Assembly (NCBI RefSeq): GCF_030020805.1
Contig: NZ_CP125098.1
Location: 1,034,001-1,098,000 of the forward strand
Direction of reading: 5' to 3'
Source: Paenibacillus sp. RC67
GTDB taxonomy: Bacteria; Bacillota; Bacilli; Paenibacillales; NBRC-103111
Length of the DNA: 64,000 nt
Below, in pieces: positions 9,075-18,243 of the stretch. Both the position numbers and the translations under genes were made by a program. A model generated the notes under the pieces. It did no database searches. It saw only the letters and a list, made by a program, of their open reading frames with translations, and was not told where the DNA came from. Every line of letters starts with the position of its first letter. The stretch's first letter is position 1.

Positions 9075-9707
9075 ATGGACGGGGGTCAGAAGAGTCTCTC
9101 AGGTGTGGTGCTGGCTGGGGGGCAGAACCGTCGAATGGGTGGCCGGATGAAAGCCATGCTGCAGCTGCAAGGACAGTTATTTATTGAGAGGCAGTTGGAG
9201 GAGCTTAATAAGCTGTGCGGGGAAATATTAATTATCGCTAACGAGCCTGCTCCATTCGAGAGGCTGCTGCTAGAGCAGAGCTATAGAGATGTGCGGGTCA
9301 TCCCGGATTTGCTGCCTGGAAAGGGTCCGCTTGCAGGCATGCAGGCGGCTATGGCTGCCGCACAGAGTGAGGTGCTGTGGGTTGTTGCTTGTGATATGCC
9401 TTATATATCAGCTGCTGCTGCTGGAGCCATGTCGGAGCTGATTCACTCTTCTTCCGGAGAAGAATGGGATGCAGTGGTACCGACGGTGGGTGGAAGAATA
9501 CAGCCGCTTCATGGGATTTACAAAATCAACCGATGTATTGGGATTATAGATGAAATGCTTGAGTCAAATGAGCACAGGGTAATGCAATTTATGCATAAGC
9601 TGAACTACAGGCAAGAGGATGAATGTTTTTTTGCTGAGAAGGGCATTCCACTTAATTTTGTGGAAAATATTAATGATCCAATTCAATACGAAAAGCTGCA
9701 GCAATAA
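9075..9707 (+). CDS. mobA: molybdenum cofactor guanylyltransferase
   Basis: A 210-aa MobA-type nucleotidyltransferase attaching GMP to molybdopterin to form the guanine dinucleotide cofactor. The nucleotide-binding loop is SGVVLAGGQNRRMGG with a conserved downstream lysine (MKAML). VIPDLLPGKGPLAGMQAAM and VVACDMPY (metal-binding Asp) complete the family pattern. The C-terminus NFVENINDP matches the family's typical N-x-NxP ending. GGAGG precedes the ATG. It sits between MOSC and moaA in a Moco cluster. Confidence 0.92.
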   Translation: MDGGQKSLSGVVLAGGQNRRMGGRMKAMLQLQGQLFIERQLEELNKLCGEILIIANEPAPFERLLLEQSYRDVRVIPDLLPGKGPLAGMQAAMAAAQSEVLWVVACDMPYISAAAAGAMSELIHSSSGEEWDAVVPTVGGRIQPLHGIYKINRCIGIIDEMLESNEHRVMQFMHKLNYRQEDECFFAEKGIPLNFVENINDPIQYEKLQQ

Positions 9708-9845
9708 GGAATAGGCTAGTAGATAGATGTTAGAATAAGTTACACTAAGCTATTTTTTTACAATGAATTATGCCATAATAACATGATAATATGGGGTAAG
9801 AGTTAGGTCCGGGATCTACAAAGCGGATAATGGAGGTGAGCTGTG

Positions 9846-10850
9846 ATGTCAGTCATTTTAACGGATCGTTTCGGAAGGGTTCACGATTATTTACGCATTT
9901 CGGTTACGGATCGATGTAATCTTCGTTGTGTGTATTGCATGCCTGAGGAGGGTATGCAGTTCGAGCCTGATGAACGACTGCTGACCTTCGATGAAATAGT
10001 CGAGGTGGTAAGAGTACTGGCAGCTCTTGGACTGCGAAAGCTGCGTATTACCGGAGGAGAGCCGTTGGTCAGAAAAAACATCGAGCAGCTCATTGCCCGC
10101 CTTTCAGCCATTGACGGCATTGAGGATATCGCCTTGACGACGAATGGAATTTTCTTCGCCTCGAAAGCTGAGCAGCTCCGTGCAGCCGGTTTGACGAGGA
10201 TTAATATCAGCTTGGATTCCTTACGTGCGGATCGCTTTGCGCTGATTACTCGTGGTGGGGATATTAAACGGGTATTGGAAGCTATCGACGCGGCATATCG
10301 CGTAGGCCTCGACCCTATAAAGCTTAATGTGGTATTGATGAAAGGCTTGAATGAGGATGAGATTGATGACTTTCTGCAAATGACGATCGACCGTAAAGTA
10401 CAAGTACGTTTTATTGAATATATGCCAATCGGCCACGATGATATGGGATGGAAAAGCAAGTACGTTCCATTAAGCACGGTAACAGATCGATGTGCAGAGC
10501 GCGGTTGGGAAATAAGTCCATTCGGTGAAATCTACGGTAATGGACCTTCTCAAAATTTTCGTATCGAAGGGGCTGCAGGTACATTCGGCTTGATTCATCC
10601 TGTGAGTGATCATTTCTGCGAAACGTGCAATCGGCTTCGCCTCACCGCAGACGGAAACATTAAGCCATGTCTGTACTGGTCGGATGAGTTCAATGTCCGC
10701 AGCTACATTGGCAATGATCAAGCTTTGGCGGACTTATTCCTTAAAGCGTTGGAAGTGAAGCCCGAAAGCCACGAAATGGCCAAAGCGCTGCTGAACGAGC
10801 AGCAAAGTCACATTCCTACGCTGCGGAGAATGTCGCAGATTGGGGGATAG
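9846..10850 (+). CDS. moaA: GTP 3',8-cyclase (Moco biosynthesis)
   Basis: A 334-aa radical-SAM enzyme for the first step of molybdopterin biosynthesis (GTP to 3',8-cyclo-7,8-dihydro-GTP, converted by MoaC to cPMP). The N-terminal cluster motif is CNLRCVYC; the C-terminal second cluster uses CETCNRLRL...CLYW. ITGGEP and ISLDSL are also present. The C-terminus lacks the usual Gly-Gly tail in its standard form but ends QIGG. GGAGG is 9 nt before the ATG at 9846; a GTG at 9843 is possible. moaC, moaB, moaD and moaE are not in the window. Confidence 0.95.
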   Translation: MSVILTDRFGRVHDYLRISVTDRCNLRCVYCMPEEGMQFEPDERLLTFDEIVEVVRVLAALGLRKLRITGGEPLVRKNIEQLIARLSAIDGIEDIALTTNGIFFASKAEQLRAAGLTRINISLDSLRADRFALITRGGDIKRVLEAIDAAYRVGLDPIKLNVVLMKGLNEDEIDDFLQMTIDRKVQVRFIEYMPIGHDDMGWKSKYVPLSTVTDRCAERGWEISPFGEIYGNGPSQNFRIEGAAGTFGLIHPVSDHFCETCNRLRLTADGNIKPCLYWSDEFNVRSYIGNDQALADLFLKALEVKPESHEMAKALLNEQQSHIPTLRRMSQIGG

Positions 10851-10857
10851 AGCCGAA

Positions 10858-12099
10858 GTGTCCGGATTAAAGTTTCAACGAAAAGCGATTACGGTACAGG
10901 AGGCCCAGCAGGCAGTGCTCGGTTGGGTTCGGCATCAGGAGGCGGAAGAAGTCCCCTTAGCAGAATGCTTCGGGCGACGTCTGGCCGTACCCGTGTCAGC
11001 CGAGCAGCCCGTACCGCATTTTCGCCGTTCAGGTGTGGATGGCTATGCTATCTGTGCTTTAGACAGCGCTTCTGTCTCACCAGATCAGACTGTCACCCTT
11101 GAGGTGGTCGAGCATATATATAGCGGCGATGTACCTAAACGCTGCGTTCAACCGGGTCAGGCTGCCCGTATTATGACTGGCGCTGTAGTACCTGAAGGTG
11201 CTGATTCCGTTATTATGCTTGAAATGACGGAGTCATGGGAGCAGCAGGTGCGTATTCGCAAGAAGATGACTGCTGGAGACAATATTACACCGATAGGCCA
11301 AGAAGTGACCTCAGGTGAGCTGCTGCTGCACGAGGGACAATGGATCGGAGCTGGCGAGACTGCTATATTGGCAGCCTTCGGCTATTCGAGTGTTCCTGTA
11401 TACCGTAAGCCTCGAGTTGCGATTTTCTCCACGGGCTCAGAGCTGTTGGACGTAAACAAACCGCTTGAGCCGGGGAAAATACGCAATAGCAACAGCTATA
11501 TGCTAGCTTGCCAGGTTCAGGAAGCAGGCGGAGAGGCGATTATAATGCCTATTATGCCGGATGATCCGGGAAGTCTAGAACGAGAGCTCTTAACGGCTTT
11601 TGAAGAAGTGGATCTGGTGTTGACGACAGGCGGGGTCTCGGTTGGTGACAAGGATGTGCTTGTCGATGTCTTTGAGCAGTGGGAAGGAAGGCTGCTCTTC
11701 AATAAGGTTGCTATGCGGCCTGGAAGTCCGACTTCCGTTGGTGTGTGGAGAGATAAGCTGCTTTTTGCTTTATCAGGCAATCCTGGCGCCTGCTTTGTCG
11801 GTTTCGAGCTTTTTGTTCGGCCCTATATGCGCGCACTAATGCGAAGCAGCCAGGTCATGCATCAGGAGGTACAGGCGTACTTGATGTCCGACTATTCCAA
11901 AGGCTCCGCATTTCCACGATATGTACGTGGGACGTTAGTCATGAAGAATGGGATGATCGGTGCCGAGCCGGCAGGAAAGGATAAATCAAGCATCATGGTA
12001 TCGATCAAGGATGCGGATTGCTTGATTCATATTCCAGCAGGTGGGCGTGGCGCTGCAGCAGGCGAGATAGTTACTGTGATGCTGCTGAGAAAAAATTAA
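10858..12099 (+). CDS. moeA: molybdopterin molybdenumtransferase
   Basis: A 413-aa MoeA that inserts molybdate into adenylylated molybdopterin. Family segments: RRSGVDGYAI, IMTGAVVPEGADSVIMLE, VAIFSTGSELLD, GKIRNSNSYML, LTTGGVSVGDKD and MRPGSPTSVG...LSGNPGACFVGFELFVRP. The C-terminal domain IV is present. I prefer the GTG at 10858 because GGGGG at 10842-10846 could serve it; a TTG at 10840 would overlap moaA by 11 bases. It is the last gene of the Moco cluster, with a strong terminator following. Confidence 0.93.
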   Translation: MSGLKFQRKAITVQEAQQAVLGWVRHQEAEEVPLAECFGRRLAVPVSAEQPVPHFRRSGVDGYAICALDSASVSPDQTVTLEVVEHIYSGDVPKRCVQPGQAARIMTGAVVPEGADSVIMLEMTESWEQQVRIRKKMTAGDNITPIGQEVTSGELLLHEGQWIGAGETAILAAFGYSSVPVYRKPRVAIFSTGSELLDVNKPLEPGKIRNSNSYMLACQVQEAGGEAIIMPIMPDDPGSLERELLTAFEEVDLVLTTGGVSVGDKDVLVDVFEQWEGRLLFNKVAMRPGSPTSVGVWRDKLLFALSGNPGACFVGFELFVRPYMRALMRSSQVMHQEVQAYLMSDYSKGSAFPRYVRGTLVMKNGMIGAEPAGKDKSSIMVSIKDADCLIHIPAGGRGAAAGEIVTVMLLRKN

Positions 12100-12115
12100 T
12101 ATAGAGTAGAAATAA

Positions 12116-12157
12116 AACCCCCGAAGAGGCGTAAATCGGCCTTATCGGGGGTTATTT
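12116..12157 (+). terminator. terminator after moeA
   Basis: Stem AACCCCCGA (12116-12124) with TCGGGGGTT (12145-12153), then ATTT. Ends the Moco transcription unit. Confidence 0.8.
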
Positions 12158-12636
12158 GTGAACAATACAAGGATTACTCCTGTGCTAGTGAAAACTCCGC
12201 CGACACCGCTCATTCGATATCCCCCTTTCAGAAGATATGGACTATCCTATGCGGGACGCTGATGATTGGATAGGAGCCCGAATAAGGTAAGAAAAACGGG
12301 TGTTCTGTAGGGGAGAACACTCTTCTTTGGAACTTGGCAGTTAATCGGGATAAAGTTGAACGGAAACGGTAAAAATCGGAATTTATTCCTATTCAACAAT
12401 AGAAATATTAGCCTCATAATGGTAATATGTCCATATACTGTACTCTGAATACATTGATTCATACAGCGCTATCAGAACTATTTTTGATCCGTAGGTTAAA
12501 GATAGAAAAGTATGAGAATCCGCGGCAGCAAGATGAGGATTTATAGGAGGATGAGCATCTGTAATAAACCTATGCTTGACGTTAAATGATCGGTATCGGT
12601 CCTTAGTGTAAGGATGAAGGGGGGCGTGCTAAAGAA
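12158..12636. other. 480-bp intergenic region
   Basis: No gene is supported. It has a small hairpin, GTGTTCT (12300-12306) with AGAACAC (12314-12320), followed by TCTTCTTT, which could be a weak terminator on the plus strand. A 71-codon minus-strand frame (12247-12462) has no ribosome site and no recognisable content. Confidence 0.5.
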
Positions 12637-13917
12637 TTGAGTCATTTGCTATTGAACGTGCTGATTATATGTGCATGCATCTTTTTGTATCAAGTGCTGT
12701 GGTTGGATAGGATAAATCATAATGCTAAGCTGAATAAGCCTATCTTAACGGCTTTACTAGCCGTTGGACTGGCAGGATGCATGACTTTTCAAATTGGTTC
12801 CTTTCAGGAGTATACCTTTGATCTACGTGGTGTTTTGTTGATCATCGGAAGCCTGTATGGGGGAATGTATGTTGGACTGACTTTGGGGGTTTTTACCGTC
12901 TTTGTACGTGCACTCCAGGGTGGGAGCGTTGAGCTGTGGTCGATGATAATTATCGTTATATTAAGTTGGACATTCATATCTTATTTCGGCCGAACCTATC
13001 AGCTGTTACCGATGAAAAAGAAGCTGTTGGCAGCGACACTCCTCTCAGGTGCTGTTGGAGAGCTGGTTGTTGTATTGATCTACATACTGAAGCCTGAATA
13101 TAGCCACTGGAGCCTTCAAATGGTGCTTCACATGCTCTTGTTTGGTCTGCTTCATGCGGTTTGCGCTTATATGAGCATTTATTTTATTGAAAAGATGAAC
13201 GAGAACTCGCTTATGAAGGCTGAGCTTCAACAGAAGGAAAAAATGCAAATGCTGGGGGAGCTTGCTGCCTCGGTTGCTCATGAAATCCGCAATCCAATGA
13301 CTGTAGTGCGTGGTTTCATGCAGCTGATGAATTCGCATAGCTCTGCATTAAAACGTTTTAATGATTATGCTCCGTTAATTCTTGAAGAGCTGGATCGCGC
13401 CGAATCCATTCTAATCGATTATCTCTCATTCGCTAAGCCTCAGAATGCGCTCTGGGAGAAGCTGAATTTAAGCGAACAGTTGTCTCATGCAGTGGATGTG
13501 GTTAAGTCGTATGCGAATACGCATCAAGTAGAAATCCAGACCTGCTGGCAGACATCGCTTGCCATTTATTTCGATCGTCAAAAATTGAGTCAGTTAATGA
13601 TAAATCTCATTAAGAACGGTATCGAGGCCATGCCGGATGGAGGCAAGCTTCAGTTGGAGCTGTATCGTGAGGACGATCAAGCCGTTATTCGTATTTTGGA
13701 TGAAGGGATCGGGATGTCTGAGGAAGAATTAAAACGATTGGGATCGCTCTTTTATTCCACCAAAACAAAAGGAACGGGAATAGGGATTATGATCTGTTAT
13801 AAAATAATAGAAACGGCTAACGGATTTCTTCAGCTGCAGAGTGAGAAAGGGAAAGGAACGACGGTAACCGTAAGGCTGCCGCTATCGTATCAAGAAAAGA
13901 CGGAGGGAATGCTATGA
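12637..13917 (+). CDS. KinB-like sensor histidine kinase (5TM-LYT receptor)
   Basis: A 426-aa membrane kinase. Residues ~1-185 form a six-helix 5TMR-LYT-type sensor (DLRGVLLIIGSLYGGMYVGL). HisKA contains VAHEIRNPMTVVRGFMQLM with phospho-accepting His215, followed by the ATPase domain with NLIKNGIEAMPDGG (N box), ILDEGIGM and GTGIGI. This architecture matches the sporulation kinase KinB and related orphan kinases feeding Spo0F. No response regulator adjoins it. The start is a TTG with a rather distant GGGGGG, so the exact start is uncertain. It overlaps the next gene by 4 bases (ATGA). Confidence 0.88.
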   Translation: MSHLLLNVLIICACIFLYQVLWLDRINHNAKLNKPILTALLAVGLAGCMTFQIGSFQEYTFDLRGVLLIIGSLYGGMYVGLTLGVFTVFVRALQGGSVELWSMIIIVILSWTFISYFGRTYQLLPMKKKLLAATLLSGAVGELVVVLIYILKPEYSHWSLQMVLHMLLFGLLHAVCAYMSIYFIEKMNENSLMKAELQQKEKMQMLGELAASVAHEIRNPMTVVRGFMQLMNSHSSALKRFNDYAPLILEELDRAESILIDYLSFAKPQNALWEKLNLSEQLSHAVDVVKSYANTHQVEIQTCWQTSLAIYFDRQKLSQLMINLIKNGIEAMPDGGKLQLELYREDDQAVIRILDEGIGMSEEELKRLGSLFYSTKTKGTGIGIMICYKIIETANGFLQLQSEKGKGTTVTVRLPLSYQEKTEGML

Positions 13918-15110
13918 CATCATTTGTTATTCGCCATATTCCAAAAGAGCAGTTTCAAGATAGTTTGTCGTTGTCGGAGTTTGCCTTCCAATACGAGGTG
14001 CCCAAGGAGGAGCGGGAGAAAAAAATCTCTCTTTTAAAGGAAAAGGAATGCTGGGGTGCTTATGTGGAAGGAAAACTGGCCGCCCGTATGACCGTAATGG
14101 ATATGCATACCTGGCTGTACGGCAAGCGATATGCAATGGGAGGCATCGCGTCGGTAGCCACTTGGCCGGAATATCGAAGAGGCGGCTTAGTATCTGGCTT
14201 ATTAAGCAATGCACTGCAGGTGATGCGGGAGCAGGGACAGTCTCTTTCGTACTTGCATCCCTTTCAATTCGCATTCTATAGAAAATACGGTTGGGAGACT
14301 TACACGGAAACGAAAAAATATGAGATTCCGACCACGCTCCTGCCTAGGCTTCCGCATCAACCTGGCCGCATTGTAAGAGTTGGTAGGGACATTGAGCTGC
14401 TAAATTCCATATATCAACAATATGCGATGAGGTATAACGGAACGCTGGACCGCGACTCAGCGTGGTGGAATAACCGCATTTTCGATGCTAAAAAGGGGAC
14501 TGCGGCCGTTTATTACGACGCTTCCGGTTCTCCGTCGGGTTATGTTCATTACGAGGTGAAAAATCAAATATGTCGTATCCATGAGCTTGTGTATCTTCAT
14601 CAGGAAGCCTGGAGAGGACTATGGAGGTTTATCGCCGATCATGACTCGATGATCGAGAAGGTGACAATAAGCGTCCCGGTAGACGACCGTATGTCATTCC
14701 TGCTGGATAATCCGCGCATAAAGCAGGAAATCATTCCTTATTTCATGGCCAGAATCGTTGATGTTAAGCTCTTCTTGGAGCAATTTCCGTTTAATTGTAC
14801 AGGTCAGCAGGATGGCTCGACTATCCGCTTATTACTGAAGGTTACTGACGTACATGCAGAATGGAACGACGGTGAATTCATGTTGGAAGTTTCCTCGAAC
14901 GGATCCCTGCGTGTAGAAAAGATTCGCGAAGCCGGTGGCTCTGCGCCGATGGTTTCCTGCGGAATTGGAACGCTAACCACTATGTTCATGGGATACCAGC
15001 GGCCAGCGTTCCTGTATGAGACAGAACGGTTGCAAGGGGATCGAGAAGCTGTCCATCTGTTGGAATCGATTATTCCGCAGGGTCAGACATATTTGCCTGA
15101 CTTTTTTTAG
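13914..15110 (+). CDS. Eis-like GNAT N-acetyltransferase
   Basis: A 398-aa acetyltransferase of the Eis type: N-terminal GNAT domain with the acetyl-CoA site VATWPEYRRGGLVSGLL (residues ~80-97), a second GNAT-like domain, and an SCP2-like C-terminal domain. FYRKYGWETY is a typical family segment. Eis proteins acetylate aminoglycosides, polyamines or lysines; the substrate here is unknown. Translationally coupled to the KinB-like kinase (ATGA overlap). Its 3' end overlaps the convergent secreted-protein gene by 41 bases. Confidence 0.85.
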   Translation: MTSFVIRHIPKEQFQDSLSLSEFAFQYEVPKEEREKKISLLKEKECWGAYVEGKLAARMTVMDMHTWLYGKRYAMGGIASVATWPEYRRGGLVSGLLSNALQVMREQGQSLSYLHPFQFAFYRKYGWETYTETKKYEIPTTLLPRLPHQPGRIVRVGRDIELLNSIYQQYAMRYNGTLDRDSAWWNNRIFDAKKGTAAVYYDASGSPSGYVHYEVKNQICRIHELVYLHQEAWRGLWRFIADHDSMIEKVTISVPVDDRMSFLLDNPRIKQEIIPYFMARIVDVKLFLEQFPFNCTGQQDGSTIRLLLKVTDVHAEWNDGEFMLEVSSNGSLRVEKIREAGGSAPMVSCGIGTLTTMFMGYQRPAFLYETERLQGDREAVHLLESIIPQGQTYLPDFF

Positions 15111-15570
15111 CAAACTGCAGCAGACCATGCTGCTCTAAAAAGGATTCCGGGTCGCTCGGACAATCAAATACGTACGGCTTGCCCTCGCTGCTGAATACAA
15201 GCAGATGAGGGTTTTCTTTTTTCTCGGGATCAATAAAAAGGTATAGATCAGCAGCGTTCATCGTCAGCCAGTTATGCTGCACGGGAAGCGGGGGCTGAAG
15301 CGGAATATGGACGACGATGCCTGATTCAGCCTCTACACGTGCTCTTCCGGACAGATGCTGGACTGCCTTAAGCCAGCTTGCCGCTTGCTCTCGAAAAGCG
15401 GCTGTATTCGGAAGTGTTGCTACGACTTGCTCCTGTTGGACATCAAATACTTGTACGGGAGGCTGTGGCTCGGCAAGAGCCGAAGAGATTGATGTCAGCC
15501 ATATCATAGCGGCTATCCATGAAAAGCGCAGAAATGTGCTGCCGCTAGGGGAAATACGAGGGCGATTCAA
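15070..15570 (-). CDS. secreted hypothetical protein
   Basis: A 166-aa protein with a signal peptide (basic start, hydrophobic FLRFSWIAAMIWLTSISSALA, cleavage after ALA). The mature part is rich in Pro, Gln and Glu, and includes LYLFIDPEKKENPHLLVFSSEGKPY. I do not recognise a family. The start is best placed at a TTG (15570) because GGAGAG lies 7 nt upstream; an ATG ten codons earlier has no ribosome site. Its coding end overlaps the 3' end of the convergent acetyltransferase gene by 41 bases. Confidence 0.6.
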   Translation of the reverse strand: MNRPRISPSGSTFLRFSWIAAMIWLTSISSALAEPQPPVQVFDVQQEQVVATLPNTAAFREQAASWLKAVQHLSGRARVEAESGIVVHIPLQPPLPVQHNWLTMNAADLYLFIDPEKKENPHLLVFSSEGKPYVFDCPSDPESFLEQHGLLQFAKKSQANMSDPAE

Positions 15571-15656
15571 GAAGCATCTCTCCGATCCAGTAGGTTTCAT
15601 AGCTAGTATGACTCAGAAAATGAGAGTTCATCCCTGTTCAGCCCTTTATTTCTGTG

Positions 15657-15699
15657 GACTTTGGCTTAGGTCTAATAGTTGCCCCGACTTTGGTCTAGG
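15657..15699 (+). promoter_or_regulatory. direct repeat upstream of the envelope-stress cluster
   Basis: GACTTTGG occurs at 15657-15664 and 15686-15693, each followed by TAGGTCTA- or TCTAGG-like sequence, about three helical turns apart. It lies 100-140 bp ahead of the first gene and is a candidate binding site for the cluster's own regulator (LiaR-like). Inference only. Confidence 0.35.
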
Positions 15700-15797
15700 T
15701 GCAAAAACCGACGCAGGTCCGTTTTGAAAAAACGCTAAAGAACCTAAAATAAAGACATGAACGAAAGACATGACAACGAAAGGCGGTGAATACATAC

Positions 15798-16100
15798 ATG
15801 AGACTAAATCGACACAGTGGTCTAGCGCTTCTACTCATCTTCTTCGGAGCCATCATCTTATTGAGTAAGATTGGTTTCCACACAGGACACATCATGAGCT
15901 ACGTGTTTCCAATAGCTCTAGTCGGATTGGGTTGGCTGGGTATCAAGAACGGTCGCTCTGCAATCGGTTGGATCTTGCTCGTATTCGGAGGTCTGATTCT
16001 TCTCGGTAAATTATCCGGTTTGATTGCTATCGCGGTTGCTATCGGATTTATTTGCTACGGTGTATCCATCTTAAAGAAGAAGTCAAGAGACGCTTATTAA
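15798..16100 (+). CDS. small membrane protein, LiaF N-terminal-like (DUF5668-type)
   Basis: A 100-aa protein with three or four hydrophobic segments: LALLLIFFGAIILLSKIGF, ISYVF-type helix, IGWILLVFGGLILLGKL and IAIAVAIGFICYGVSIL. It resembles the membrane half of LiaF without the soluble domain. The ATG at 15798 lies about 9 nt after AAAGGCGGTG; a GTG at 15786 overlaps that site. It opens the PspA/PspC/LiaFSR cluster and presumably belongs to the same envelope-stress response. Confidence 0.75.
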   Translation: MRLNRHSGLALLLIFFGAIILLSKIGFHTGHIMSYVFPIALVGLGWLGIKNGRSAIGWILLVFGGLILLGKLSGLIAIAVAIGFICYGVSILKKKSRDAY

Positions 16101-16165
16101 TTTATCTGACACAATGAACCTGGCATAAAGGATAGGATAGAATTCGAAGAAAAGGTGGTTAGGGC

Positions 16166-16855
16166 ATGAGTTTAGGCAAAAGATTCAGAGACATTACCGT
16201 AGCGACATTCAACGAAATGCTGGAGCAATCCGAAGATCCGGTGCGCTTGATTGATAAATATTTAAATTCGCAAGCTGAACAAATTCGTGAATCCGAAAGG
16301 CTTTTGCAGCAATGCTTGTCCCATGCGGCGTCGCTTAGACAGCAGTACATGAATGCGGCTCAATTGAAGGAACGCCGAGAACAGCAGGCTGTAATCGCCT
16401 TAAAGGCAGGCGAGGAAGAAGTAGCGCGCATTGCGCTGCAGGAGAAGCTGCAGCAGGAGGAGCGCAGCACGCAGTACAAAGCGCTCTATGAACAAAGCAA
16501 GCTCGGCATCGTCGAGCTGGAGGAGCAGGTCCAACAGCTCAAGTCCGATTTTGATGAAGTAGCGGCAAAGCGCAGCTATTACATTGCAAGGCTGGAGAGC
16601 GTAAGACTTCAGCAGCGCATGAATGAACGTCTTCGCGGCATGGGCGGCGGATTCGGCTCAACACAGCCGAGGATGTTCGATCGGCTGGAGGAACGCGTAT
16701 CCGACATGGAGATGACGGCGCGCACGCTTCGTGAGGTTCGCTCGCAAAGCCGAGATGCTTTCATGGCAGCAGGCAGCGCAGCTTCTTCAGTACTGGAGAG
16801 TGAGTTGGCCAAGCTTAAATCGAAATTACAGCAGGAGGGCTGGATGCGATCATGA
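16166..16855 (+). CDS. PspA/IM30 family protein (first copy)
   Basis: A 229-aa, almost entirely coiled-coil PspA/LiaH-type protein. It begins with the amphipathic membrane-binding helix MSLGKRFRDITVATFNEMLEQSEDPVRLIDKYL, followed by long helices rich in Glu, Gln, Arg and Ala. PspA proteins form oligomers under the membrane and preserve its integrity during envelope stress. The ATG has AAGGTGG upstream. It overlaps the PspC gene by 4 bases. A second, only moderately similar PspA gene lies 520 bp downstream. Confidence 0.9.
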   Translation: MSLGKRFRDITVATFNEMLEQSEDPVRLIDKYLNSQAEQIRESERLLQQCLSHAASLRQQYMNAAQLKERREQQAVIALKAGEEEVARIALQEKLQQEERSTQYKALYEQSKLGIVELEEQVQQLKSDFDEVAAKRSYYIARLESVRLQQRMNERLRGMGGGFGSTQPRMFDRLEERVSDMEMTARTLREVRSQSRDAFMAAGSAASSVLESELAKLKSKLQQEGWMRS

Positions 16856-17376
16856 CCAGAATATACCGTTCACGAATCGACCGTAAAGTGACCGGCCTCT
16901 GCGGAGGATTATCCGATACATTAAGAATAGATTCGAATTTGCTTCGTTTGATAGTTGTCATAACAGCATTTTTCTCGGCTGGAGTTGTTATCCCGCTATA
17001 CTTCCTGGCGGCGCTTGTTATACCTAGCGAGCCTTATCCGGACAGTCATACAGGAGGATACGGCTACGGAGGTAACGGACAAGGCCAATGGAATCAGGCA
17101 GGCGCGGGCTCCCAATGGGGCGCGGATTTCGGAAGAAAACGTCATGGCGGTCCCCGCAGACGTCATGACAGAGATGCTCGTGATCAGCAGTTTGAAGGAC
17201 AATATAACCAAGCTGGATATGGGTACGAGGGCCAGCAGCAAGCGAAGAATGCTGGAGCCGATCTAGACGATATGATGAAAGATATCGAGAAAAAGGCAAT
17301 GTGGAAAGAAATTGAAGAGTTACGCAGCAAAGTCGCACAATATGAAAAACAACAACAATTCAAGGGAGATGTATAA
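16852..17376 (+). CDS. PspC-domain membrane protein
   Basis: A 174-aa protein with an N-terminal PspC domain: [21 protein letters not shown], then the membrane segment [27 protein letters not shown] Gly/Tyr/Gln/Asn-rich low-complexity stretch (about residues 60-125) and a C-terminal coiled coil follow. PspC proteins sense membrane stress and recruit PspA in other bacteria. Start codon overlaps the stop of pspA-1 (ATGA). It is flanked on both sides by PspA genes, so it could be the membrane partner of either or both. Confidence 0.88.
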   Translation: MTRIYRSRIDRKVTGLCGGLSDTLRIDSNLLRLIVVITAFFSAGVVIPLYFLAALVIPSEPYPDSHTGGYGYGGNGQGQWNQAGAGSQWGADFGRKRHGGPRRRHDRDARDQQFEGQYNQAGYGYEGQQQAKNAGADLDDMMKDIEKKAMWKEIEELRSKVAQYEKQQQFKGDV

Positions 17377-17378
17377 AC

Positions 17379-18086
17379 ATGGGAGTATTTTCCAGAATTA
17401 AAGATATGACAAAAGCGTCGATGCACGAGCTGTTGGATAAGGTAGAAGATCCGATCGTCATGCTGAATCAATATATTCGTGATATGGAAGAGGAAATAGC
17501 TCAAGCTGAAGTCACTGTAGCTCGCCAAATCGCAACGGAACGCAAAGTGAAAGAACGTTGGGATGAAGCGATCCGTTTGACAGCTCAGCGCGAAGAGCAA
17601 GCGAAGGATGCTTTGAAAAACGGCCAAGAGGCAGCTGCGCGTCAAGCTTTGGAGCAAAAACTGTACTACGAGGGCAAAATTACGGAATATGCGGAAATGC
17701 ATGCCCAATCCAAAGCGCAAGCTGAAGAATTGGTCCAGCAGCTGCATGAAATGAAGGATGCATTCTATCAAATGCGCAACAAACGCAGTGAGCTTGTATC
17801 CCGTGCCCAATTAGCAAAAGCTAAAAAACAAATGGCAGAGGTAACAACGAATAACGTGATTGATGGCGGCAATGCAGTAAAAGGATTCCGTCGTATGGAA
17901 GATAAAATTCTTTCCTTAGAAGTGGAAGCAGAAATGGCCCGTAAGCCTTATGTAAATACCTATTCCGGAACGGGATACGGTGCAACGGCAGGAGGATATG
18001 GCACCATCGACACAGCGAAGCAGCAAAAAGTCGATGATCAGCTTCAGCTCTTGAAAGAAAAACTGAGCACTGAGCAATCTCAATAA
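17379..18086 (+). CDS. PspA/IM30 family protein (second copy)
   Basis: A 235-aa PspA/LiaH-type protein starting [25 protein letters not shown], closer to canonical PspA than the first copy. Helical coiled coil to about residue 180, then a Gly/Tyr/Thr-rich hinge ([13 protein letters not shown]) and a last helix. It follows the PspC gene by 2 bp with GGGAG upstream, so it is in the same operon. The two PspA paralogues may form mixed assemblies; that is inference. Confidence 0.92.
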   Translation: MGVFSRIKDMTKASMHELLDKVEDPIVMLNQYIRDMEEEIAQAEVTVARQIATERKVKERWDEAIRLTAQREEQAKDALKNGQEAAARQALEQKLYYEGKITEYAEMHAQSKAQAEELVQQLHEMKDAFYQMRNKRSELVSRAQLAKAKKQMAEVTTNNVIDGGNAVKGFRRMEDKILSLEVEAEMARKPYVNTYSGTGYGATAGGYGTIDTAKQQKVDDQLQLLKEKLSTEQSQ

Positions 18087-18243
18087 GAAGACTGCACCCC
18101 GTATCATAAAATCCTCTTTGAGGCCATAGTAAATTATGATATGCTAGGAAAGGCAAAAAGCCATAGGGCAATTGTAGGCCGCTATGGCTTTTGCGCCTAT
18201 CAAAGGGCGACCCAGAATCGACATAAGAAGGGAGGCAGCACGG

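Noticed and set aside
9708..9845. Possible Moco riboswitch before moaA
   Set aside because: The region is short and I could not see the conserved Moco RNA core or a convincing long-range pairing.
12247..12462. 71-codon minus-strand frame in the 480-bp spacer
   Set aside because: No ribosome site, low-complexity hydrophobic/aromatic composition, and no neighbour linkage.
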